From JAPKZH01 sp963715635 (lineage in GTDB: Bacteria; Acidobacteriota; Aminicenantia; Aminicenantales; UBA4085), in the NCBI GenBank assembly GCA_963715635.1, contig OY970261.1, positions 1,798,001 to 1,862,000 on the forward strand: DNA of 64,000 nt, given 5' to 3'. The notes beneath the pieces were generated by a model that did no database searches, was not told the DNA's origin, and saw nothing but the letters and a program-made list of their open reading frames with translations. This document shows positions 26,311 through 34,878 of the stretch, in pieces (within the stretch, counting starts at the first letter, position 1; each line of letters starts with the position of its first letter). The position numbers were made by a program, and so were the translations under genes.

Positions 26311-27372
26311 ATGCATGTCCGGATCTGCAATCCCATTCAAGATAAAGGCTGGACGAAATTGGTTGAGGGGCACCAATCGAGCTCAATTTATCAGCACCCG
26401 CTGTATATGGAAGCGCTCGCAAGGACTTATCCACATCTTGAACCATTAGGCTTTGTCATAATGGATGGCAATGACAACTATATAGCGGGTATTCCTTTTT
26501 TTTTAATAAAGAGCCGTCTAACTGGGCGGCGTCTTGTTTCGCTACCCTTTTCTTCTTACTCAGATCCTTTGGTAAAGTCCCGTGAAGAATTCCAGTCGTT
26601 ATTTCAGGAAGTCGTACGATTTTATTCTGAAAACCATTTAGATTATATTGAATTAAAGCCTTTGAAGAGTATTGGATTTATAGAGGGAAACGCGTTATTG
26701 ACTGCCAGCTTTGATCAGAAAACGCACGTCATGGGACTCAGTCAAAACCTCGATGCTCTTCTGAAAAATCTTGACAGAACAAATGTTAGACAAAAAATTG
26801 CTCGGGCTGAGAAGGGCGGCATTTATGTGCGCGATGCGTCAACAGAAGAAGAAATACTGGCCTTCTATGCCTCTCTGCTCAAGTCAAGGAAACGCCTTGG
26901 CCTGCCGCCACAGTATCTTAGTTTCTTCCTGAATCTGTGGAGATCATTATACCCTGCAGGATTTTTAAATCTGCTGTGTGCTGAGATGAATGGTTCAACA
27001 ATCGGATTTTTGCTCTATTTAAAGTTCAAGAAAACTATATATGCTGAATATATCGCATCTGATTATGATAAATTTGCTTTAGGTGTAAACCAGGCTTTGT
27101 TTTGGACCGCTATTAAGCAGGGAGTGTCGAAGGATTATGAGCTTTTCGATTTTGGCAAGAGCTTAAATAAAAATATTGGATTATTGAATTTTAAAAGACA
27201 TTGGGGAGGACTGGAGAATGAAGCCCCCACGTTTTATTACCCGAGTTCTAAAAGCATTTCATTGACAAAACAAGAAAGATATTCTTATAAATTAATGTCA
27301 TATTTATACAAAAAAATGCCAGAGCCACTATTGAAATGGTCAAGCAGGTTCCTTTACAAGCACATGGGATAG
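26311..27372 (+). CDS. FemAB-like GNAT-fold transferase, copy 2
   Basis: A 353-aa double-GNAT protein with the same plan as 23013-24044: SSIYQHPLYMEALARTYP, LTGRRLVSLPFSSYSDP, RTNVRQKIARAEKGGI, RLGLPPQYLSFFLNLW, YIASDYDKFALGVNQALFW and LFDFGKSLNKNIGLLNFKRH. The spacing of these blocks matches copy 1, so they are paralogues. It is expected to transfer an acyl or aminoacyl group in cell-surface glycan modification. It directly follows the ATP-grasp ligase. Confidence 0.85.
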   Translation: MHVRICNPIQDKGWTKLVEGHQSSSIYQHPLYMEALARTYPHLEPLGFVIMDGNDNYIAGIPFFLIKSRLTGRRLVSLPFSSYSDPLVKSREEFQSLFQEVVRFYSENHLDYIELKPLKSIGFIEGNALLTASFDQKTHVMGLSQNLDALLKNLDRTNVRQKIARAEKGGIYVRDASTEEEILAFYASLLKSRKRLGLPPQYLSFFLNLWRSLYPAGFLNLLCAEMNGSTIGFLLYLKFKKTIYAEYIASDYDKFALGVNQALFWTAIKQGVSKDYELFDFGKSLNKNIGLLNFKRHWGGLENEAPTFYYPSSKSISLTKQERYSYKLMSYLYKKMPEPLLKWSSRFLYKHMG

Positions 27373-27514
27373 CCAAAATGTTGGAGATACTTCCTCAAAG
27401 AGCATTCGTCCAGCGAATTGGTGAATAAGAAGAATGAAACTAATTATTTTTTATTATCTGATCGAGTTTATCATTCCAGGAAGGTCTCAAGAATACAGGC
27501 CCCAGCGAAAACGG

Positions 27515-28579
27515 ATGGCCACGACGCGCCGAGCAAAAATCTGGATTGATCTAGACAACACGCCTCATGTGCCCTTCTTTATCCCCATCATTCGTGAATT
27601 GGAACGCCGTGGTCATCAGGTAGTCCTGACGGCGCGGGATGCGTTCCAAGTCTGCGAACTCGCAGACGAAAAGGGAATACAATATATTAAGATAGGTCAT
27701 CATTACGGCAAGAACCCGTTCATGAAGGTCTTCGGCCTGCTGTGGCGTTCGCTACAGTTTTTGCCATATTACATACGCCAAAGACCAGTCCTGGCGCTTT
27801 CGCACGGTGCTCGCTCTCAAATCTTGCTTTGTAACTTGTTGAGAATTCCAACTGTTCTCATTACTGATTACGAACATGGGCGAACCGCTCCAATGGCTTT
27901 CCCAAGATGGGTGATAGTGCCGGATTCTTTATTCGGACATAAATTCCCTGTAAAGGCTAATCGAGTTCGGCTCTTCCGTGGAATCAAGGAGGACGTTTAC
28001 GTCCCCGAATTCAAGCCGGATCTCTCGTTTCTGGACGAACTGGGTCTGCGGCACGATGAGACCATCGTTACTGTCAGGCCCCCCGCTAGCGAAGCTCATT
28101 ACCACAATCCCGAGAGCGATGTGTTGTTAGTCGAGCTCATGTCAAGAATCTGCCGGATGCCGGGAGTCCGCGCGGTTCTGCTGCCTCGCAATCACGAACA
28201 GGAGCTAGCGCTCCGGGCCAATTACCCAGAATGGTTCAAGGATAGCAAGACCGTTGTCCCGCCTCGGGCGGTGGACGGCCTTGATCTCATTTGGAATTCC
28301 GACCTTGTGGTCAGCGGCGGCGGAACGATGAACCGGGAGGCCGCGGCCCTGGGTGTTCCTGTATACAGCATTTTCCGCGGAAAAACCGCAGCCGTGGACC
28401 GCAGGCTGGAACAAGAAGGCCGATTGACCCTGATCAGGAGCACTGAAGAAGTCCGGACGAGAATCCACTTCACCCGTCGGGATAAAAGCCGCCTGCCCGA
28501 CAATAAGCCACGGCCAGCCCTTGACGACATTGTCAATTATATAGAAGAGATCATTCGGAACGAAGGGATTCTCTCATAA
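27515..28579 (+). CDS. DUF354 family protein (glycosyltransferase-like), copy 1
   Basis: A 354-aa protein of the DUF354 family, which has a GT-B-like fold: KIWIDLDNTPHVPFFIPII, LTARDAFQVCELADEKGI, LALSHGARSQILL, TVRPPASEAHYHNPESDVL and the sugar-nucleotide-site-like SDLVVSGGGTMNREAAALG. The ATG at 27515 matches the start of the homologous domain in 31626-33716 at both DNA and protein level; an upstream in-frame start adds 27 unrelated residues. It is a near duplicate of that domain. Its role is probably in surface glycan assembly; the reaction is unproven. Confidence 0.8.
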   Translation: MATTRRAKIWIDLDNTPHVPFFIPIIRELERRGHQVVLTARDAFQVCELADEKGIQYIKIGHHYGKNPFMKVFGLLWRSLQFLPYYIRQRPVLALSHGARSQILLCNLLRIPTVLITDYEHGRTAPMAFPRWVIVPDSLFGHKFPVKANRVRLFRGIKEDVYVPEFKPDLSFLDELGLRHDETIVTVRPPASEAHYHNPESDVLLVELMSRICRMPGVRAVLLPRNHEQELALRANYPEWFKDSKTVVPPRAVDGLDLIWNSDLVVSGGGTMNREAAALGVPVYSIFRGKTAAVDRRLEQEGRLTLIRSTEEVRTRIHFTRRDKSRLPDNKPRPALDDIVNYIEEIIRNEGILS

Positions 28580-28608
28580 AGGTGCCGAAATATCATTCTC
28601 TCTCTCCG

Positions 28609-29706
28609 TCAGGCCGCTTGGCGTCGCACCTTTTTTCTAAGTTTATTGAACATTCGAGGGATACCTGTTAAGTAGTGATCTGGTGTTCTTTCGCTCGCAA
28701 TATCAAACTCTTGGCGAGTCATCCCAACGATCCTTAGGAAACTATCAAGCGCCAGCGGGGGTCTATGATCCTGCATAGCACTCAATTTCTCGAGTGCCGA
28801 CTCGCGGTTCATCTTGCCCGACCGAATAAATAAACTTAACTTGGCTACTCTAGGATCATTACCCCTAAGTTTTTTAGTATATAAGTATTTGGCCACGGGG
28901 CTGGCTATGCAATCAGAATGTTCTTCGCCAAAGTGAATACCATATTTATGCTCAAGTAGTTCTTGATTCTTTTCCTCATCCCACTCTATATAGTCGGGAA
29001 GCACTACAAGACGTCTTTTCCCTAAAAGGCGTGCTATTCCTTCCAAGATGATATAGTTACGGCCATAACAAGAGCAGCGCACACGTTCCCGATAGTGCAT
29101 ACCTTTCATTACATTTCGAAAGTACCAAGGATCCCAAGGATTAAAGTCCTTTGGAGGCCCTGCCTCGGTGCGGCTGGAGCTACCAATGATTAAAAGTGGA
29201 ATATCATACTCACGGGCAATAATAACGCTCATATTAAATGTTGAAAGTTCGCAGGGTCCACAAAAATTTCCAGTCTTCTGCATAAAGATTCTAGACAGTT
29301 CCGGAGCGAACGGATCGTGATAATATAGATGGCGTACTTTAAACGCCTTAACCAATTTCTCAATTCTTGCTTTTGCCTCTTCGGCCAAGAAGCCGCCATC
29401 TTTGGTAAAACTAAGGACCTTTAAGCCAAAGACCTCGCAACAGAGATAAAGCATATAAGAACTGTCTTTGCCTCCGCTAATGCCCACTAAAGCATCGTAG
29501 GTCTTTTTCTTGCGTTTTGCGGCCTCAAATATGCCTCGCAATTGTTCCTTAGAACGAGATTGCCATTCCGGATTGCCCATCCACTGAGCCCATTTTTTCT
29601 CAAAATACCTGCAGAAGTTGCATACCCCTTGCTCATCGAAAACAACTCCTGGATAGGTCTCTGGCATTATGCAACGAACACATCGTTTAACATCCCCATT
29701 ATTCAT
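28609..29706 (-). CDS. N-acetyl sugar amidotransferase (WbpG/PseA-like)
   Basis: A 365-aa PP-loop ATPase. It has an N-terminal zinc-ribbon-like CVRC ... CNFC, the adenylating loop LVGISGGKDSSYMLYLCC, CGPCELSTFNMSVIIA and IGSSSRTEAGPPKDF. This family uses ammonia or an amidated donor to form acetamidino groups on sugars, as in WbpG (O-antigen) and PseA (flagellin glycans). A strong ribosome binding site (AAGGAGGAG) precedes the ATG. It is on the opposite strand to the preceding DUF354 gene, with convergent stops 29 bases apart. A partner glutaminase or HisF-like subunit is not adjacent. Confidence 0.85.
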   Translation of the reverse strand: MNNGDVKRCVRCIMPETYPGVVFDEQGVCNFCRYFEKKWAQWMGNPEWQSRSKEQLRGIFEAAKRKKKTYDALVGISGGKDSSYMLYLCCEVFGLKVLSFTKDGGFLAEEAKARIEKLVKAFKVRHLYYHDPFAPELSRIFMQKTGNFCGPCELSTFNMSVIIAREYDIPLLIIGSSSRTEAGPPKDFNPWDPWYFRNVMKGMHYRERVRCSCYGRNYIILEGIARLLGKRRLVVLPDYIEWDEEKNQELLEHKYGIHFGEEHSDCIASPVAKYLYTKKLRGNDPRVAKLSLFIRSGKMNRESALEKLSAMQDHRPPLALDSFLRIVGMTRQEFDIASERTPDHYLTGIPRMFNKLRKKVRRQAA

Positions 29707-29856
29707 TGATATCTCCTCCTTCAGACATTTAGAGCTATGTCAACGACACTATGCCACGAAAAACATCGAGAGACGGCAGCCTTCTTTATCCTTTGCGAGA
29801 TGGGACTCTTCCATTACGGTCCGGTCGATTCGTGAAAAATGTTCGATGTTGTTGGC

Positions 29857-30717
29857 TCAAAGAACCTCAAAGTCGATGCCGCTTAGCGTAACACTTAGCT
29901 CCCATATTTTGTCTTGTAAAACTTTATCATACGAAATATCAGAAGACCTCTTTTCTTTCATTTCATTAAAATATTTTCCCGTAATTCCAATAACATCGTC
30001 AGCTGATGATAGAAATACAAGAGTTTCTGCTCCCTGATTAGGTGTAAGGAGTTGCCTCTTCTTTAAATAATAAATCCTGTGCTTCAACCAATGCCATAAT
30101 CCGTTATTGCGCGCAAAATTCGTCGCTACGCCCCCGGGGTCAACCGCATTGGCCACAATTCCCCTGGCCTTCAGCTTATCCGCTAGCGAATAAGTGAATA
30201 AAACATTGGCGAGTTTTGAGTTTGAATACTGTCTTCTACCATCATATTTATGCGCCGTCAAGATATTTTCGATAGCACCATTGCCCGCGTAATGGGCTCC
30301 AGATGAGACGTTGATGATTCTTGCCGACTGAGACCTTTTCATCAAATCGATTAATGAAATTGTAAGCATAAAATGTCCCAAGTGATTTGTCGCGAACGTT
30401 AATTCTATCCCTTCTTTGGTTAATTGATGTTGCAGAAATTTAGCGCCGGCATTATTAATCAGCACATCAATGCGATCATAATCATTCTTGATCTTATCAA
30501 CGGTGCTACGCACATCCTGAAGCAACGACAAATCGCACACAAAGTAATTCATGTTATCGTTGCCCGTTTTTTTCTTTATGTCATAACAGACTTTTTTTGC
30601 TTTTTCTTCATTCCTTCCAATAAGGATCAATTCATAATTTTTTTTCGCGAGGGCAAGCGCTGCTGCCTTTCCAATTCCTGAAGTTGCGCCCGTTATTAAA
30701 CAGATATGTCGATTCAT
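29857..30717 (-). CDS. Short-chain dehydrogenase/reductase (retinol dehydrogenase-like)
   Basis: A 286-aa classical SDR. The cofactor loop is LITGATSGIGKAAALAL (TGxxxGIG), with VLINNAGAK (NNAG), ATNHLGHFMLT, the catalytic serine in IINVSSGAHYAG, the YSNSK catalytic Tyr-Lys and NAVDPGGVATNFAR. Arg38 after the beta-2 strand (LIGRNEEKA) suggests NADP(H) use. The nearest family by appearance is the WW-domain oxidoreductase/retinol dehydrogenase type, whose bacterial substrates are mostly unknown. It sits between an amidotransferase and a membrane protein on the same strand; a role in sugar or lipid reduction is possible. Confidence 0.85.
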   Translation of the reverse strand: MNRHICLITGATSGIGKAAALALAKKNYELILIGRNEEKAKKVCYDIKKKTGNDNMNYFVCDLSLLQDVRSTVDKIKNDYDRIDVLINNAGAKFLQHQLTKEGIELTFATNHLGHFMLTISLIDLMKRSQSARIINVSSGAHYAGNGAIENILTAHKYDGRRQYSNSKLANVLFTYSLADKLKARGIVANAVDPGGVATNFARNNGLWHWLKHRIYYLKKRQLLTPNQGAETLVFLSSADDVIGITGKYFNEMKEKRSSDISYDKVLQDKIWELSVTLSGIDFEVL

Positions 30718-30781
30718 GTAATTTCCTATTCATTCGGACTCTTTCACGGTGTGGGATTGTAAATCATGACTCAAAAAGGTG

Positions 30782-31321
30782 TCAAGGAGCGCTTGAGTCC
30801 GTAGACTTGACATATTTTTCATTTCCTGCGTTTTTTTGTCTTTTCAATATACATACGTAAACAGCAAAAGATGCTATAAAACATAGAATAAGTAAAAAAT
30901 CGATCTCTCTTCTATTGAATCGAAAGGACGGATGTATCATCTTGCTGGGCCAAAATAGCTTTATGTCTGATTTATATAGACTATCTATGAATATGTGTAC
31001 CCAAGTCCCAAAAATTCCCGAGAAGATCATTTTGCGGATATTTGTTTTATAGGGAAGACGGATTTTAAGCATTATCCATCTAAAAAGTCTCCTAAAAAAA
31101 TAAGCCGCAATCCCCCAAAGTATTCCAACGGCGGCGCCAATGAGAAGCGTATGAGCATGCTCTAGCACGAAACTCCTAGGACGCCACAGTCCAACGGCCA
31201 ATACGACAAAATCAATAGCGAAATTTGATAATACAAATACCGGTATATCAACCCATCTTCTCAATAAGAATCCTAATAAACAGCTGGGTCCAATATGATA
31301 GGGCGTATATGGATATGGCAT
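30782..31321 (-). CDS. Multi-pass membrane protein, YdjM/DUF457-like (paralogue 2)
   Basis: A 179-aa protein with about four membrane helices, closely similar to the gene at 15771-16292. Shared blocks are YTPYHIGPSCLLGFLLRRWV, HAHTLLIGAAVGILWGI, RKMIFSGIFG and WVHIFIDSLYKSDIKLFWPS. The conserved His and Asp residues recall membrane-bound metal-dependent hydrolases. Two copies 15 kb apart within one EPS region suggest segmental duplication. The C-terminal tail is charged and variable. Confidence 0.65.
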   Translation of the reverse strand: MPYPYTPYHIGPSCLLGFLLRRWVDIPVFVLSNFAIDFVVLAVGLWRPRSFVLEHAHTLLIGAAVGILWGIAAYFFRRLFRWIMLKIRLPYKTNIRKMIFSGIFGTWVHIFIDSLYKSDIKLFWPSKMIHPSFRFNRREIDFLLILCFIASFAVYVCILKRQKNAGNEKYVKSTDSSAP

Positions 31322-31625
31322 GATTCTTCTTCAAATTGATGATGATATCGCCGGCCACAGATCTATGTCAATAACCTGAGCCAGCTTGACTTTTTGAGTA
31401 GAAGATAATAGATTTACATAAGTTACTAGTTGTGAAGCGGGAAGCCGATTAGTTACAGCTTCGAAAAGGAAGGCCCTTTATAAAAACGTTCCAAGCAGAG
31501 CCAGTTAGCCCAGATTAGAAGATCCGAATCAATAGCCATCATTACATAAAATATTGCAGTTCTGGCTAATAAACTGGGAGGCAAGCCCTTATTGGCATTA
31601 GCGGATTGGCTAATGGAAAAAAGAA
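31322..31625. other. Divergent intergenic region, no gene seen
   Basis: 304 AT-rich bases between the divergent membrane protein and deacetylase-DUF354 genes. No coding-like frame, hairpin with T-run or clear promoter pair was found. Confidence 0.4.
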
Positions 31626-33716
31626 ATGAAAAATATTAGTTTTTATTACCGTATAAAGCCCTTCGTCCCTAGAAGAATACAGATCGCCTTAAGAAGGAGA
31701 ATTGCATCTTATAAGCGGAAACGGACGGAAGATATCTGGCCGATATATTCCGGAGCCGCTAAGGCGCCAGATGGTTGGAGGGGCTGGCCCGAAAAAAAAA
31801 GGTTCGCTCTTATCTTGAATCATGATGTGGATACGACTCGAGGACTCGAGAATTGCCTCAAACTCGTGAATGTGGAAAAGAAATTGAATTTCAGGTCCTC
31901 CTTCAATTTTGTCCCCGAGGATTACTTTGTCCCACCCTCACTTCGTCAGAGCCTCAATGAATCGGGCTTTGAAGTCGGAGTTCATGGACTTAAACACGAC
32001 GGCAAGCTCTTTATCAACAGAAAAAGATTTGAAATAAAAGCGCGCAAAATTAATAATTATCTTAAAGAATGGAGTTCTGTCGGCTTTGCTGCGCCCTCGA
32101 TGCTTCGTAATCTTGAATGGATGACGGATCTTGAAACCGAATACGGATGTTCTACTTTTGACACCGATCCTTTCGAACCTCAATCCGAAGGCATGCACAC
32201 AATCTTTCCCTTTTTTGTTGCAAGCATTATAACGAATAGAACATATGTCGAACTCCCCTATACGTTACCTCAAGATCATGGCCTTTTCATAATCCTAAGA
32301 GAAAAAGATAATAATATTTGGAAGCAGAAGCTAGATTGGATTGCAGAAAATGGCGGAATGGCTTTATTGAACACACACCCCGATTATATGAACTTCGAAA
32401 AAACTCCTTGTTTTTTAGAACAGTATCCAGTAAGTTTTTATATAGATCTGCTAGAACATATTAGAACCAAGTATCCGGGGCAGTATTGGCATGTTCTTCC
32501 CCGCGAATTGGCACGATTCTGGAAATCCTCGATGCTTGAGACCGATGCCATTGTCACCCCAAAGGCGAAGGACACAAGGCCAAGATCTCAAGAAGATGGG
32601 CTCCGGCAAACGCGAATGACTAAGACGCGCGGAGTAAAAATCTGGATTGATCTCGACAACACACCTCATGTGCCGTTCTTTATCCCCATCATTAGCGAAT
32701 TAGAACGCCGCGGTTATCAGGTAGTTCTGACGGCGCGAGATGCGTTCCAGGTTTGTGAGCTCGCGGAGGAAAAGGGAATACAATACATTAGGATCGGTCA
32801 TCACTACGGGAAGAACCCGTTCATGAAGGTCTTTGGCCTGCTGTGGCGTTCAGCCCAACTTATGCCGTTTTATTTACGCCAGAGACCGGGCTTGGCGCTT
32901 TCGCACGGATCCCGCTCCCAAGCCTTGCTATCCAACTTGCTTCGAATTCCTACTGTACAAGTTATGGACTACGAATACACGCGAACGATCCCGCTCGCCC
33001 GTCCCCGTTGGGAGATTGTGCCCGAAGCGTTGCTTCACGAAAAGCTCTATTCGAAGCCTAAATACGTTCGATACTATCGCGGAATCAAAGAGGACGTCTA
33101 TGTTCCCGAATTCAATCCGGATCCATCCCTGCTGGAAGAACTGGGCTTACGGCTCGATGAGATGGTCATTACTGTCAGGCCTCCCGCCAACGAAGCTCAC
33201 TACTATAATCCTGAGAGCGATGTGTTATTTGTCGAGCTCATGTCGAGAATCTGCCGGACGCCGGGAATCCACGTGATTCTGTTGCCTCGCCATCAGCTCC
33301 AGGAGCAAGCACTCCGGGCCGGTTATCCAGAATGGTTTGAAGATGGCAAGACCATTGTCCCGCCTCGGGCGGTGGACGGCCTTGATCTCATTTGGCTTTC
33401 CGACCTTGTCGTCAGTGGGGGCGGAACGATGAACCGCGAAGCTGCCGCCCTGGGGGTGCCTGTCTACAGCATATTCCGCGGAAAAGCGGGAGCCGTGGAC
33501 CGCAAGCTGGAGCAGGAAGGCCGATTGATTTTAATCGAGAGCACTAAAGAGGTCTGGACTAGAATTCCGTTCACCCGTCGCGATAAAAGCCGCCTTCCGA
33601 ACAATAAGCCTCGCCCAGCCCTCGACGACATTGTCAATTATATAGAAGAGATCATTCAGATCGAGCGTCTGGGCTCACATCGCTGGGAGGCCACTGCCGG
33701 AGCTGAAAGCTCTTGA
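31626..33716 (+). CDS. Polysaccharide deacetylase - DUF354 fusion protein
   Basis: A 696-aa two-domain protein. Residues about 55-300 are a NodB-like deacetylase: FALILNHDVDTTRG (catalytic/metal Asp pair), FEVGVHGLKHDGKLF (HxxxH metal motif) and MALLNTHPDYMNF. After a linker, residues about 331-690 are a DUF354 domain nearly identical to 27515-28579 (KIWIDLDNTPHVPFF, SDLVVSGGGTMNREAAALG). An internal ATG begins the second domain exactly where the stand-alone copy starts, so the fusion probably arose by in-frame joining of two genes. It would deacetylate N-acetyl sugars and perhaps act on a linked glycosyl substrate. wecB follows 29 bases downstream. Confidence 0.85.
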   Translation: MKNISFYYRIKPFVPRRIQIALRRRIASYKRKRTEDIWPIYSGAAKAPDGWRGWPEKKRFALILNHDVDTTRGLENCLKLVNVEKKLNFRSSFNFVPEDYFVPPSLRQSLNESGFEVGVHGLKHDGKLFINRKRFEIKARKINNYLKEWSSVGFAAPSMLRNLEWMTDLETEYGCSTFDTDPFEPQSEGMHTIFPFFVASIITNRTYVELPYTLPQDHGLFIILREKDNNIWKQKLDWIAENGGMALLNTHPDYMNFEKTPCFLEQYPVSFYIDLLEHIRTKYPGQYWHVLPRELARFWKSSMLETDAIVTPKAKDTRPRSQEDGLRQTRMTKTRGVKIWIDLDNTPHVPFFIPIISELERRGYQVVLTARDAFQVCELAEEKGIQYIRIGHHYGKNPFMKVFGLLWRSAQLMPFYLRQRPGLALSHGSRSQALLSNLLRIPTVQVMDYEYTRTIPLARPRWEIVPEALLHEKLYSKPKYVRYYRGIKEDVYVPEFNPDPSLLEELGLRLDEMVITVRPPANEAHYYNPESDVLFVELMSRICRTPGIHVILLPRHQLQEQALRAGYPEWFEDGKTIVPPRAVDGLDLIWLSDLVVSGGGTMNREAAALGVPVYSIFRGKAGAVDRKLEQEGRLILIESTKEVWTRIPFTRRDKSRLPNNKPRPALDDIVNYIEEIIQIERLGSHRWEATAGAESS

Positions 33717-33745
33717 ACGACCTGATAGGTGTCCCAAAGTCAAAA

Positions 33746-34861
33746 ATGAAAAAGATCAACATTATTATCGTTGCAGGCGCTCGCCCGAATTTCATGAAGG
33801 TGAAACCACTAATGAGAGAGATTGCAGCATACAATGCTCAAAGGGCACCTGATGAGCTAATGGTTCACATGCTGTTGGTTCACACCGGGCAGCATTATGA
33901 CGAGAACATGTCTGATGTTTTCTTCCGCGAACTGGGCATCCGGCCTCCGGATATCAACCTAGGAGTAGGTTCGGGATCTCATGCCGTTCAGACGGCTCAT
34001 ATTATGATAGGCTTTGAAACTGTCTGCGAGCGGGAAAAGCCGGATTGGGTTGTCGTCGTAGGCGACGTCAATTCCACGATGGCCTGTACGCTGGTCTGTG
34101 CGAAAATTGGCATTCGCGTCGCTCATATCGAAGCAGGTCTTCGAAGCTTCGACCGAACGATGCCCGAGGAAATCAACCGGCTAGTCACCGATGCTTTGGC
34201 GGACCTGCTCCTGACGCCGTCTGAAGATGCCGACAAGAACCTTATTCGCGAAGGGATTTCTCGTGATAAGATCAAATTTGTCGGCAATATCATGATTGAT
34301 TCCCTTTCGGAAAACCTGCCGAAAGCGCGTTCGAGCGGTATTCTAAACCTACTTCGACTAGAACCCAGCCGGTTCGTCTATGTGACATTGCACCGGCCGG
34401 CAAACGTGGATGGGCAGTCCAGCCTATCGACAATTATGGCCGTTCTGGAAAAGTTATCACAGCGTTTGCCGGTAGTCTTCCCTATGCACCCGCGTACGCG
34501 CAAGATGCTTTCCGAATTCGGCCTTGCGCCCCGCTCAAACAGCCGACTATTATTGTTAGAACCGATAGGCTATCACGATTCACTTTGCTTAATAGAGAAT
34601 GCGCGGCTCGTATTAACCGATTCCGGCGGTCTCCAGGAGGAGGCCACATTCTTTCGCACCCCTTGTCTCACGCTCCGCCCGAACACGGAAAGGCCGATCA
34701 CGATCACTTTGGGAAGCAATCGCTTGACGAAACTAGAACGTCTCATGGACGATGTCTCTGACGCGCTCAACGGCCCGGAACGCAAGGGCCAAGTGCCTCC
34801 GTTATGGGACGGCCGCACGGCCGAAAGGACGCTTCGACAATTGCTGGCCGCCTCTTCTTAA
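33746..34861 (+). CDS. wecB: UDP-N-acetylglucosamine 2-epimerase (non-hydrolysing)
   Basis: A 371-aa GT-B-fold enzyme that interconverts UDP-GlcNAc and UDP-ManNAc. It has IIVAGARPNFMKVKPL at the N-terminus, LLVHTGQHYDENMSD, VVVGDVNSTMACTLV, HIEAGLRSFDRTMPEEINR and TDSGGLQEEATFF, all signature segments of WecB-type epimerases. ATG 33746 is used because it begins the family start; the in-frame TTG upstream lacks support. UDP-ManNAc would feed the local polysaccharide. Confidence 0.92.
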   Translation: MKKINIIIVAGARPNFMKVKPLMREIAAYNAQRAPDELMVHMLLVHTGQHYDENMSDVFFRELGIRPPDINLGVGSGSHAVQTAHIMIGFETVCEREKPDWVVVVGDVNSTMACTLVCAKIGIRVAHIEAGLRSFDRTMPEEINRLVTDALADLLLTPSEDADKNLIREGISRDKIKFVGNIMIDSLSENLPKARSSGILNLLRLEPSRFVYVTLHRPANVDGQSSLSTIMAVLEKLSQRLPVVFPMHPRTRKMLSEFGLAPRSNSRLLLLEPIGYHDSLCLIENARLVLTDSGGLQEEATFFRTPCLTLRPNTERPITITLGSNRLTKLERLMDDVSDALNGPERKGQVPPLWDGRTAERTLRQLLAASS

Positions 34862-34878
34862 TTATCAGCACGCCCGCA

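Noticed and set aside
27434..27514. N-terminal 27-residue extension of the first DUF354 protein
   Set aside because: The duplicated DUF354 domain starts at the later ATG, and the extension has no similarity to anything in the second copy.
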